Origin: an uncultured Collinsella sp.
GTDB taxonomy: Bacteria > Actinomycetota > Coriobacteriia > Coriobacteriales > Coriobacteriaceae
DNA: 13,226 nucleotides
Direction: 5' to 3'
Assembly: GCA_902388545.1 (NCBI GenBank)
Contig: CABMPS010000037.1
Location: 1 to 13,226 of the forward strand
Within the stretch, counting starts at the first letter, position 1. Each line of letters begins with the position of its first letter. A model generated the notes under the pieces. The model made no database searches. It was given only the letters and a program-made list of their open reading frames with translations, and was not told the origin of the DNA. The position numbers were made by a program, and so were the translations under genes. Of this stretch, positions 1 through 9,110 are shown piece after piece.

Positions 1-400
<400 letters not shown>

Positions 401-420
401 TCATCTGTTAAATGTCATCT

Positions 421-455
421 AAAACCGTCCGAGCTGCAAGTGCAATCGCGGACGG
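421..455 (-). terminator. Hairpin with T-run between ebgC and the permease: terminator or attenuator
   Basis: On the minus strand a perfect 7-bp stem (CCGTCCG/CGGACGG, at 449-455 and 425-431) encloses a 17-base loop containing a small TGCA/TGCA stem, and is followed directly by TTTT (424-421). It sits only 33 bases before the permease ATG. It could end ebg transcription. If the permease promoter is the candidate at 463-491, the hairpin would instead form at the very 5' end of the permease transcript and could act as an attenuator. The stem is certain; the role is inferred. Confidence 0.6.
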
Positions 456-462
456 CGCACCT

Positions 463-491
463 GTTAAGGGGAATGGGGAAAAGGGAGTCAA
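463..491 (-). promoter_or_regulatory. Candidate promoter for the permease
   Basis: On the minus strand TTGACT (486-491) is separated by 17 bases from CTTAAC (463-468). The -35 box is good and the -10 box matches the consensus at only 3 of 6 positions. Initiation would fall near 455, right at the hairpin at 425-455. Tentative. Confidence 0.35.
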
Positions 492-520
492 CAAAACCAT
501 CCCCCTTAGCGGCGCGAAGC

Positions 521-537
521 AAACGTCCAAACGGACG
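521..537 (-). terminator. Small hairpin just after the ebgC stop codon
   Basis: On the minus strand a 5-bp stem CGTCC/GGACG with loop GTTT starts five bases after the ebgC stop codon and is followed by TTT. It is too short to be a confident terminator, but its position fits a weak 3' end or mRNA-stabilising hairpin. Confidence 0.3.
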
Positions 538-541
538 AATA

Positions 542-997
542 CTACTTGTTGGGGAAGGAATAACCTTCGACCGTCACGTGCAGTACCACGACGCGGGGAT
601 CCGAAGCCTCGGCGATAACACGGTAGGCCTCGTCAATTTCGACGACGGCAACGCCGCCGGCGGGAATCGTCACGGTCTCCCCCGTACCCTCAAAGCGCTC
701 GCGATCGTCGATATCGCTGTAGGCGCGCGTGCAGGTAAGATCGGCCTTGGAAGCCACCTCGACGGTCAGATCGCCGTCGAGCGGGGCGAGCACGGCATGG
801 TAGCGACGGTGACCGACCAGATCGGCAGTAGCCGCCTCGTGGGCGTTCACCCACCAATACACCAGCGAGTCGCCGATAGAGTACGCCACATCGTGCTGCA
901 GTTCAGAAACACCGTCGAGTGCCTGACCGGTACGCATCCACTTCTTGACGGACTTCATCTGGGCGTCGAAATCGGCACGCGAGTTAAAGACATGCAT
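542..997 (-). CDS. ebgC: EbgC-type YhcH/YjgK/YiaL family protein (beta-galactosidase subunit beta)
   Basis: A 151-residue protein of the YhcH/YjgK/YiaL (DUF386) family, which folds as a small beta-barrel of cupin type. In E. coli EbgC (149 residues) is a tightly bound partner of EbgA and is needed for full beta-galactosidase activity. The length here matches, and the sequence shows the expected acidic and aromatic pattern, with the segment YWWVNAHEA near residues 48-56 and the C-terminal segment EGYSFPN. It follows ebgA with only 3 bases between the ebgA stop and this ATG. The ribosome site AAGGAGG lies inside the last codons of ebgA, which points to translational coupling and matched amounts of the two subunits. 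The order (A then C, no gap) is that of a normal ebg operon. Soluble, cytoplasmic. The family call is firm and the subunit role is inferred from the neighbour. Confidence 0.9.
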   Translation of the reverse strand: MHVFNSRADFDAQMKSVKKWMRTGQALDGVSELQHDVAYSIGDSLVYWWVNAHEAATADLVGHRRYHAVLAPLDGDLTVEVASKADLTCTRAYSDIDDRERFEGTGETVTIPAGGVAVVEIDEAYRVIAEASDPRVVVLHVTVEGYSFPNK

Positions 998-1000
998 GAC

Positions 1001-4024
<3,024 letters not shown>

Positions 4025-4041
4025 TCATCGTAGTGCTTCTT

Positions 4042-4058
4042 TGTGCAACCGGTTGTCC
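4042..4058. promoter_or_regulatory. LacI-type operator O1 of the ebg control region
   Basis: The first of three copies of TGCAACCGGTTGT, whose core CAACCGGTTG (4046-4055) is a perfect 10-bp palindrome with a central CG, typical of LacI-family operators. It lies just downstream of the ebgA -10 box, over the expected transcription start. A LacI-family gene is divergent and adjacent. Binding is inferred; the repeat is plain in the sequence. Confidence 0.8.
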
Positions 4059-4060
4059 TT

Positions 4061-4090
4061 ATCTTACGGGCGGTGCAAAAATCTGTGCAA
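4061..4090 (-). promoter_or_regulatory. ebgA promoter
   Basis: On the minus strand TTGCAC (-35, 4085-4090) and TAAGAT (-10, 4061-4066) are separated by 18 bases. The -35 box overlaps operator O2 and the start point falls in O1, so repressor bound at either site should block RNA polymerase. The 5' leader would be about 45 bases. Confidence 0.65.
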
Positions 4091-4100
4091 CCGGTTGTCC
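4084..4100. promoter_or_regulatory. LacI-type operator O2 of the ebg control region
   Basis: The second copy, with its 10-bp core at 4088-4097. It shares the 17-base string TGTGCAACCGGTTGTCC with O1, 42 bases away, almost exactly four helical turns. It overlaps the ebgA -35 box. Confidence 0.8.
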
Positions 4101-4130
4101 GCCGAACGGTCGATTTTGCCGGATTAACGG

Positions 4131-4149
4131 TGCAACCGGTTGTACAACC
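4131..4149. promoter_or_regulatory. LacI-type operator O3, with an extra overlapping half-site
   Basis: The third copy of the core (4133-4142), 45 bases from O2. It runs into a second perfect palindrome, GGTTGTACAACC (4138-4149), so three CAACC half-sites alternate in 17 bases. It lies upstream of the ebgA promoter and could act as an auxiliary looping site or control the divergent repressor gene. Confidence 0.7.
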
Positions 4150-4386
4150 ATGCTACTTATGTCACCCTAAGCTTAGGTACACAGCACAGGGCATCATTCT
4201 TGAACTCTCAGACAACTGTCGCGCCTGCCCATGTCTCGCCCATACATGCCGTGCTCAGTCGCAGTTTGATTGCAAAACGGCACCGGTCACCGGATACCAT
4301 GAACGCTGTTCAGGCGCACTATAGTAAGCTGTATCCGCACCAGCCCGTATCAGTAACAACATCGACCGCATTTTCCAGGAGATGCC
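4150..4386 (+). promoter_or_regulatory. Upstream region of the LacI-family gene
   Basis: This is the rest of the 377-base divergent region and no gene is seen in it. It holds a perfect 12-bp palindrome CCTAAGCTTAGG (4166-4177) that is unlike the CAACCGGTTG operators, so it may bind another factor or be chance. A plausible -10 box for the repressor gene is TATAGT (4320-4325), but no good -35 box stands at the right distance. AGGAGA (4377-4382) is the ribosome site of the next gene. Confidence 0.35.
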
Positions 4387-5403
4387 ATGACCCAACCAGT
4401 TCGCACCGCACCGACGCTTGCCGAGGTTGCTGCAGCTGCCGGTGTTTCGCGCTCCACGGCATCGCGTGCCCTCAACGACTCCCCCCGCATTAGCGAGGAA
4501 ACTAAAAAACGCGTCCGCGCGGCTGCCAAGGAAGTCAATTTTGTACCCAACGCACGCGGCCGGGCACTCGCCGTCGGTCGCACGGAAATTATCGCCGTAC
4601 TGGTTACCGAGCCTTTGAGCGAGCTGTTTAGCGATCCCACCTACAGTGAGTTTTTAAGCGGTATTACCGAGGAACTTTCGGAGTCGTCTTACCTACCCGT
4701 GATCTTGCAGGCATCTTCCTCGCATGAGCGCAATCGCGCACGCGAGCATTTTGAGCGCCGCTCGTTTGACGCCGTCATCGATGTCTCGCCCTACAAGGGC
4801 AGTGAGCTGCTCGAGGTGCTACGCGAGCTGGGCGTGCCCACTGTGTTATGCGGCCAGCTCGAGGGCCATCCCTATCGCGACGTGTTCTCGACGGTCTACT
4901 CCGACGACGAAGAGGGCGGACGCTTTGCGGCGCTCGCCATGAAAGATCGCGGACGCAAGGACATCGTTGCCGTGCTGGGGCCGCAGGATAACCCCGCCGT
5001 CGTCGACCGCCTTCGCGGCTACCGTGCAATTTTGGGCGAAAGCCTTCCGGATGAAAATGTCATCTATACCGGATGGAGCAGCGGAGACGGCTACCAAGCC
5101 ACGCGGCGGCTGCTCGCGCGCGAAATACATGCCGACGGCGTGCTATGCGGATCGGACCGTATCGCAACCGGCGTTATCGCCGCATTCAACGAAGCGGGAA
5201 TTAGCGTACCCAAGGACGTTTCGATTGTGGGCTTCGATGACCACGAGGTCGCAGCTCGCAGCGTCCCCGCGTTGACGACCATTCGTCAGCCGCTTCGCGA
5301 GGAAGGCCGCATGGCCGCAGACATTGCGCTCGATATGATCAACGGCGCCGCGCCCACCACCACTGTCATGCACATGCAGCTCGTTCAGAGAGACTCGCTA
5401 TAA
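4387..5403 (+). CDS. LacI-family transcriptional repressor of the ebg operon
   Basis: A DNA-binding sugar-responsive regulator of 338 residues, the normal length for the LacI/GalR family. The N-terminal helix-turn-helix is at about 10-30, with recognition segment GVSRSTASRALN, followed by the hinge helix NARGRALAVGRT (55-66), whose Leu can enter the minor groove at a central CG step. The periplasmic-binding-protein-like ligand domain fills the rest, with the family's DGVLCGSDRIATGV and SIVGFDDHEVAARSVPALTTI segments. The ATG at 4387 has AGGAGA four bases upstream. It is divergent from ebgA, and the shared region carries three matching LacI-type palindromes. By position it is the counterpart of EbgR, but the inducer (lactose, allolactose or another galactoside) cannot be read from the sequence. 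Family call very sure, target call good. Confidence 0.9.
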   Translation: MTQPVRTAPTLAEVAAAAGVSRSTASRALNDSPRISEETKKRVRAAAKEVNFVPNARGRALAVGRTEIIAVLVTEPLSELFSDPTYSEFLSGITEELSESSYLPVILQASSSHERNRAREHFERRSFDAVIDVSPYKGSELLEVLRELGVPTVLCGQLEGHPYRDVFSTVYSDDEEGGRFAALAMKDRGRKDIVAVLGPQDNPAVVDRLRGYRAILGESLPDENVIYTGWSSGDGYQATRRLLAREIHADGVLCGSDRIATGVIAAFNEAGISVPKDVSIVGFDDHEVAARSVPALTTIRQPLREEGRMAADIALDMINGAAPTTTVMHMQLVQRDSL

Positions 5404-5463
5404 GAAACCTGGGCAGGGCTTTCCGCGACGTCCGGTCACCCCATGCCCTCACAACCTCGGCGC

Positions 5464-5500
5464 ATAAAAAACGAGGGAAGGCACGCGTCCTTCCCTCGTT
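5464..5500 (-). terminator. Intrinsic terminator of aspS
   Basis: A perfect 12-bp stem (5470-5481 with 5489-5500, arms AACGAGGGAAGG/CCTTCCCTCGTT) has a 7-base loop. Read on the minus strand it runs directly into TTTTTTAT, a textbook Rho-independent terminator 24 bases after the aspS stop codon. On the plus strand no T-run follows, so it should not stop the LacI gene transcript efficiently. The stretch 5404-5463 between that gene and the hairpin shows nothing else. Confidence 0.9.
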
Positions 5501-5523
5501 GCGGGCAATATGTAGCCGCTCGC

Positions 5524-7311
5524 TTACATCAGGCGCAGGCTGACATCCTTGAGCTGGGCGCCGGAAACGGCACTCGGAGCGCCCGACATAAGGTCGGAGC
5601 CGCTGGCCGTCTTGGGGAACGCCATGACGTCGCGGATGGAGTCGGAACCGGTGAGCAGCATGCACACGCGATCCAGACCCAGAGCGAAACCGCCCATCGG
5701 GGGTGCACCAAACTTGAGCGCCTCCATGAGGAAGCCAAACTGAGACTCAGCGCGCTCTTCGGTAAAGCCCAGGAGCTTGAGCATGGACATCTGCATCTCG
5801 GCGTTGTGGATACGCATACCGCCGCCACCGGCCTCAAAGCCGTCCATGACAAAGTCGTAGGTGCAAGAACCGGCTGCCAACGGATTGGCCTCGATCTTGG
5901 CGATGTCGGTCTCGGTCGGCAGGGTGAAGGGCTGGTGCTCGGCAGCATAGGCCTTGCGATCCTCGTCCCAGTGGAACAGCGGGAAGTTGACGACCCACAG
6001 GAAGTCGTGGCCCTCGCGCTTGATCTCGAGCGCGTTAGCCATGTGGGAACGCATGCCGCCCAGGATCTCGTCGGAGAGCAGGCGCGGGCCGGCGGCGAAC
6101 ATCACAAGGTCGCCGGGCTCGACGTCCATGCGCTCGCGCAGGGCGGTCATCTCCTCGTCCGAGAAGAACTTGACGATGGGGCTGTTGATGGAGCCGTCCT
6201 CGCGGAATGCGATCCAGGCCAGGCCCTTGGCGCCAAACGTGGAAGCCACGCCGGCAAGCTTATCGATCTTGGCGCGAGCCCAGGCACCGGCGCCCTTGGC
6301 GTTGATGGCCTTAATGACAGAGCCCTCCTCGTTCGCGGCAGTCGCAAAGACCTTGAACTTAGAGTTGGCGAAGATGTCGGTCAGGTCGACCAAGTGCATG
6401 CCATAGCGGGTATCGGGCTTGTCGGAGCCATAGGTGTCCATGGCCTCCCAGTAGTTCATGCGACGCAGCGGCGTGGGCATCTCGACACCCATACGGCCGA
6501 AGGCATCGGCAAGAACCTCTTCGAGCGCGCTCATAACGTCGTTCTGGTCCACGAAGGACATCTCGATATCGACCTGGGTGAACTCGGGCTGACGGTCGGC
6601 ACGCAAGTCCTCGTCGCGGAAGCACTTGGCAACCTGATAGTAGCGCTCGACGCCACCGACCATAAGCAGCTGCTTCAGGAGCTGCGGGGACTGCGGCAGG
6701 GCGTAGAAGTTGCCCGGCTGGATGCGGCTGGGGACGATGAAGTCGCGGGCGCCCTCGGGCGTGGACTTGAACAGGGAGGGCGTCTCGACCTCCATGAACT
6801 CACGGTTGTGCAGCGCCTCGCGAATGGCAAAGGTAAAGTCGGAGCGCAGCTTGAGGTTGGCCATCATCTCGGGACGACGGAGGTCCAGATAGCGATAGCG
6901 CAGACGGGTGTCCTCGCTGGTCTCGATGCCGTCCTCGATCTGGAACGGCGGGGTGACGGACGTATTGAGCACCTCGGCGTGGTCGGTCAGGACCTCGATC
7001 TCGCCGGTGGCGAGCTTGGTGTTGGTGGTCTCCTCGCCACGGGCGCGCACGACGCCGTGAATCTTGATGGGCCACTCGGGACGCATGGTCTCGGCGATCT
7101 TAAAGGCGTCGCCGTCGGAGTGCTCGGGGTCGAAGGTAAGCTGCGTGATGCCCTCACGGTCGCGAAGGTCGCAGAAGATAAGGCCGCCGTGGTCGCGGCG
7201 ACGGCTCACCCAACCGGTGAGGGTGACCTCTTCGCCCACGTTCTCGAAGCGAAGCTCGCCGCAGGTACGGGTGTGCATGGAATGCTCATCGATGGGACGG
7301 GTCTGGCTCAT
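5524..7311 (-). CDS. aspS: Aspartate--tRNA ligase, bacterial type, probably non-discriminating
   Basis: Charges tRNA-Asp with aspartate in the cytoplasm; 595 residues, normal for bacterial AspRS. The N-terminal OB-fold anticodon-binding domain is at about 15-115, class II catalytic core follows with motif 1 around EFMEVETPSLFKSTPEGARD (171-190), motif 2 at FRDEDLRADRQPEFTQVD (231-248, Arg232), the bacterial GAD insertion at roughly 290-410, and motif 3 with GLDR at 545-548 (Arg548). In the OB-fold the loop reads RRRDHGG with His41, where discriminating E. coli AspRS has Leu (RRRDLGS). In Pseudomonas AspRS a His here is linked to acceptance of tRNA-Asn, so this enzyme may also make Asp-tRNA-Asn for GatCAB. 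The start at 7311 has AAGGAGG nine bases upstream, giving an 11-residue extension over the usual N-terminus; Met12 would match E. coli but lacks such a site. Confidence 0.96.
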   Translation of the reverse strand: MSQTRPIDEHSMHTRTCGELRFENVGEEVTLTGWVSRRRDHGGLIFCDLRDREGITQLTFDPEHSDGDAFKIAETMRPEWPIKIHGVVRARGEETTNTKLATGEIEVLTDHAEVLNTSVTPPFQIEDGIETSEDTRLRYRYLDLRRPEMMANLKLRSDFTFAIREALHNREFMEVETPSLFKSTPEGARDFIVPSRIQPGNFYALPQSPQLLKQLLMVGGVERYYQVAKCFRDEDLRADRQPEFTQVDIEMSFVDQNDVMSALEEVLADAFGRMGVEMPTPLRRMNYWEAMDTYGSDKPDTRYGMHLVDLTDIFANSKFKVFATAANEEGSVIKAINAKGAGAWARAKIDKLAGVASTFGAKGLAWIAFREDGSINSPIVKFFSDEEMTALRERMDVEPGDLVMFAAGPRLLSDEILGGMRSHMANALEIKREGHDFLWVVNFPLFHWDEDRKAYAAEHQPFTLPTETDIAKIEANPLAAGSCTYDFVMDGFEAGGGGMRIHNAEMQMSMLKLLGFTEERAESQFGFLMEALKFGAPPMGGFALGLDRVCMLLTGSDSIRDVMAFPKTASGSDLMSGAPSAVSGAQLKDVSLRLM

Positions 7312-7332
7312 ACCAGTGATCCTCCTTTATGG

Positions 7333-7374
7333 ATCTGTGCCGCCCCGTGTCGTTCCGGGCGGCGTCGTACAGAT
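7333..7374 (-). promoter_or_regulatory. Bulged hairpin in the aspS leader, next to the ribosome site
   Basis: Outer arms ATCTGT (7333-7338) and ACAGAT (7369-7374) and inner arms GCCGCCC (7339-7345) and GGGCGGC (7357-7363) give 13 base pairs with a 5-base bulge on one side and an 11-base loop. It ends five bases upstream of the AAGGAGG site of aspS, where it could affect ribosome access. The pairing is seen; any regulatory role is inference. Confidence 0.55.
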
Positions 7375-7383
7375 TTGCCCAGC

Positions 7384-7400
7384 CTGCGTAAACCGCGCAG
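7384..7400 (-). promoter_or_regulatory. 5-bp stem, 7-base loop in the aspS leader
   Basis: In aspS mRNA sense, CTGCG and CGCAG flank the loop CGGUUUA, the size of a tRNA anticodon arm. The middle of the loop is GUU, the tRNA-Asn anticodon, although the usual U33 is G. This could be chance. Confidence 0.3.
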
Positions 7401-7416
7401 CCAGACATGGCGTTCT

Positions 7417-7422
7417 ATCTTA
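7417..7422 (-). promoter_or_regulatory. Candidate aspS -10 box
   Basis: On the minus strand TAAGAT, the same hexamer as the ebgA -10 box, lies about 95 bases before the aspS ribosome site. No convincing -35 box stands 16-19 bases upstream, so this is tentative. If right, both hairpins at 7333-7400 are in the transcript. Confidence 0.4.
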
Positions 7423-7523
7423 TCGCACTCGCGTCGATGTGCCGCGAAAAAGTGGCTCCTGCCCAAAGACTTGACGGAGACGAAACAATTGACGCGCCGT
7501 GACACCCGCCCGCGCTCGTCACG

Positions 7524-7532
7524 TGCGACAAT
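7524..7532 (+). promoter_or_regulatory. Candidate extended -10 promoter for serB
   Basis: TGCGACAAT is an extended -10 arrangement (TGn followed by GACAAT) 35 bases upstream of the serB ATG. Just before it, CGTGAC (7498-7503) and GTCACG (7518-7523) form a 6-bp inverted repeat that could be an operator. No good -35 box. The rest of the 256-base divergent aspS/serB region holds no further gene. Confidence 0.3.
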
Positions 7533-7567
7533 ATGCCCCAATAAAACAGCACTCGGAAAGGCCCGCC

Positions 7568-8203
7568 ATGACTGCACGCCTCATCGTTATGGATATCGAC
7601 TCCACGCTCATCAACCAGGAGGTCATCGACCTGTTGGGCGAAGAGGCCGGCGTGGGCGAGCAGGTGGCACAGATCACCGAACGCGCCATGCGCGGCGAGC
7701 TTGACTTTAAGCAGGCGCTCGAGGAGCGCGTGGGGCTGCTCGCCGACCTGGACGAGAGCGTGTTCGAGCGCACCTTTGAGCGCGTGACATTTACCCCCGG
7801 CGCGTTGGAGCTTGTGCGCTCGGCACACAGCAAGGGTTGGAAGGTCGGCGTCGTGAGTGGCGGCTTTCACGAAGTCGCCGATAAGATCGTGGCCGCCGCG
7901 GCCATCGACTTTTGCCTGGCCAATCGTCTGGAGGTCGTGGACGGCAAGCTCACCGGTAAGTTGGCTGCCGACATTGTGACCAAGGAGTCCAAGCTCATCC
8001 AGCTGCTGGACTGGGCAGTTGAGTGCGGCGTCGATATGGCCCACACCGTCGCGATCGGCGACGGTGCCAACGACATCCCCATGATTCAGGCCGCGGGCAC
8101 GGGCATCGCGTTTTGTGCCAAGCCCAAGACGCGCGAGGCCGCCCCGTTTGCCATCGACGAGCGCAATCTGATGCTCGCCATGGACATCATCCTGCGCGAC
8201 TAG
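7568..8203 (+). CDS. serB: Phosphoserine phosphatase (HAD family)
   Basis: Catalyses the last step of serine synthesis, O-phosphoserine to L-serine plus phosphate, in the cytoplasm. The 211 residues match single-domain SerB enzymes without an ACT domain. HAD motif I is DIDST (9-13), with Asp9 the nucleophile and Asp11 the general acid; motif II is VVSGGF (95-100); the motif III lysine is probably K142 in SKLIQ; motif IV is GDGANDIPM (164-172). The helical cap lies between motifs I and II (about 15-75). The ATG at 7568 is chosen because GGAAAGG stands 5 bases upstream and the DIDST motif falls at the usual place; an upstream in-frame start at 7499 would add a non-conserved leader. It is followed by the lar genes on the same strand, but the 114-base gap holds its own promoter-like signals, so I do not place it in the lar operon. 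Confidence 0.93.
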   Translation: MTARLIVMDIDSTLINQEVIDLLGEEAGVGEQVAQITERAMRGELDFKQALEERVGLLADLDESVFERTFERVTFTPGALELVRSAHSKGWKVGVVSGGFHEVADKIVAAAAIDFCLANRLEVVDGKLTGKLAADIVTKESKLIQLLDWAVECGVDMAHTVAIGDGANDIPMIQAAGTGIAFCAKPKTREAAPFAIDERNLMLAMDIILRD

Positions 8204-8239
8204 CCAATCCGTCTAGCAATTGAATCAGTCTGTCCTATA

Positions 8240-8273
8240 GTTTCCGAACAATTCTGTCTTAGTGTTCGGAAAC
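8240..8273. promoter_or_regulatory. 11+11-bp perfect inverted repeat upstream of larB: candidate operator
   Basis: GTTTCCGAACA (8240-8250) and TGTTCGGAAAC (8263-8273) are exact inverted copies separated by 12 bases, with arm centres 23 bases (about two turns) apart. No T-run follows, so an operator is more likely than a terminator for serB. The right arm overlaps the proposed larB -35 box. The obvious candidate protein is the TetR regulator encoded at the end of the same gene group. Confidence 0.6.
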
Positions 8274-8294
8274 ATACCCTTTGAGTGCTAAACT
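8265..8294 (+). promoter_or_regulatory. Candidate larBC-tetR promoter
   Basis: TTCGGA (8265-8270) and TAAACT (8289-8294) are 18 bases apart, and the -10 box is extended by TGC directly before it. The start would be near 8301, leaving a leader of about 17 bases. The -35 box lies in the right arm of the inverted repeat at 8240-8273. Confidence 0.45.
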
Positions 8295-8317
8295 TTGCGC
8301 CGTCGAAGGGAACATAT

Positions 8318-9100
8318 ATGGATAAGCGAGATCTAGAGCAGCTGCTGAGCGATGTTGCCGGCGGAGCAGTCACCCCTGCCGACGCCCTCACGCGCATCCA
8401 GACGGCTCCGACCGCCGATTTGGGCTTTGCGCAGCTTGATCTTTCGCGCGGGGTGCGCCAGGGAGCCGGCGAGGTTGTCTACGGGGCCGGTAAAATCGCC
8501 GATCAGATTGCCGCCATTATCGAAGCACTGCGCGATGCCGGCCAGGAGCGCATCCTGGTCACGCGCCTGGATGCCGAAAAAGCCGCGCGCACCGCTGAGC
8601 TTCTCGGCAACGGCATCGACCTGGGATATGTCCCGGACGCACAGCTCGCCCTCGTGGGCGGCAAGCCCTCCCCTACCGGCAACGGACGCATCGTCGTCGC
8701 CTGCGCCGGCACGAGCGACCTGCCCGTCGCCGAGGAAGCCGCGTTGACGGCCGAGTTCTATGGCAACGAGGTCGACCGCCTCTACGACGTAGGTGTCGCC
8801 GGCCTGCACCGCCTACTCGCGCATGCCGAGGAGCTTGCTCAGGCGCAGGTGGTCATCGCCATCGCCGGCATGGAGGGCGCACTGGCGAGCGTTGTCGGCG
8901 GCCTGGTAAGCTGTCCGGTCATAGCCGTTCCCACCAGCGTGGGTTACGGCGCGAGCTTTGGTGGCGTAGCCGCGCTGCTCGCCATGCTCAACTCCTGCGC
9001 CAGCGGCGTTTCGGTCGTCAATATCGACAACGGCTTTGGTGCCGCCTACCAGGCAAGTCTTATCAATCATCTGAGCGCCGGCACGCCCTGCGCCCGTTAA
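8318..9100 (+). CDS. larB: LarB, NPN cofactor biosynthesis: carboxylation of nicotinic acid adenine dinucleotide
   Basis: The first enzyme of nickel-pincer nucleotide synthesis: it carboxylates the pyridinium ring of nicotinic acid adenine dinucleotide and cleaves off AMP, giving pyridinium-3,5-biscarboxylic acid mononucleotide. The 260 residues match the family. After an N-terminal helical part the C-terminal half is an AIR-carboxylase (PurE)-like domain, with VACAGTSDLPVAEEAA (127-142), IAGMEGALASVVGGL (182-196), VPTSVGYGASFGG (204-216) and LNSCASGVSVVNIDNGFGA (224-242). Cys227 in LNSCASG is the position of the conserved cysteine expected to attack the substrate. The ATG at 8318 has GAAGGG seven bases upstream; an in-frame GTG at 8285 is rejected because it falls within the proposed promoter. 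It is followed after 10 bases by larC. Soluble. Confidence 0.92.
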   Translation: MDKRDLEQLLSDVAGGAVTPADALTRIQTAPTADLGFAQLDLSRGVRQGAGEVVYGAGKIADQIAAIIEALRDAGQERILVTRLDAEKAARTAELLGNGIDLGYVPDAQLALVGGKPSPTGNGRIVVACAGTSDLPVAEEAALTAEFYGNEVDRLYDVGVAGLHRLLAHAEELAQAQVVIAIAGMEGALASVVGGLVSCPVIAVPTSVGYGASFGGVAALLAMLNSCASGVSVVNIDNGFGAAYQASLINHLSAGTPCAR

Positions 9101-9110
9101 GGGGCATTCC

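Noticed and set aside
7333..7400. A T-box riboswitch in the aspS leader
   Set aside because: The leader is only about 100 bases, and I see neither the conserved T-box sequence nor a competing terminator or antisequestrator stem.
5443..7704. A 753-codon open frame on the plus strand opposite aspS
   Set aside because: Antisense shadow of aspS; it also runs across the aspS terminator and promoter and into serB, and its translation looks like no known protein.
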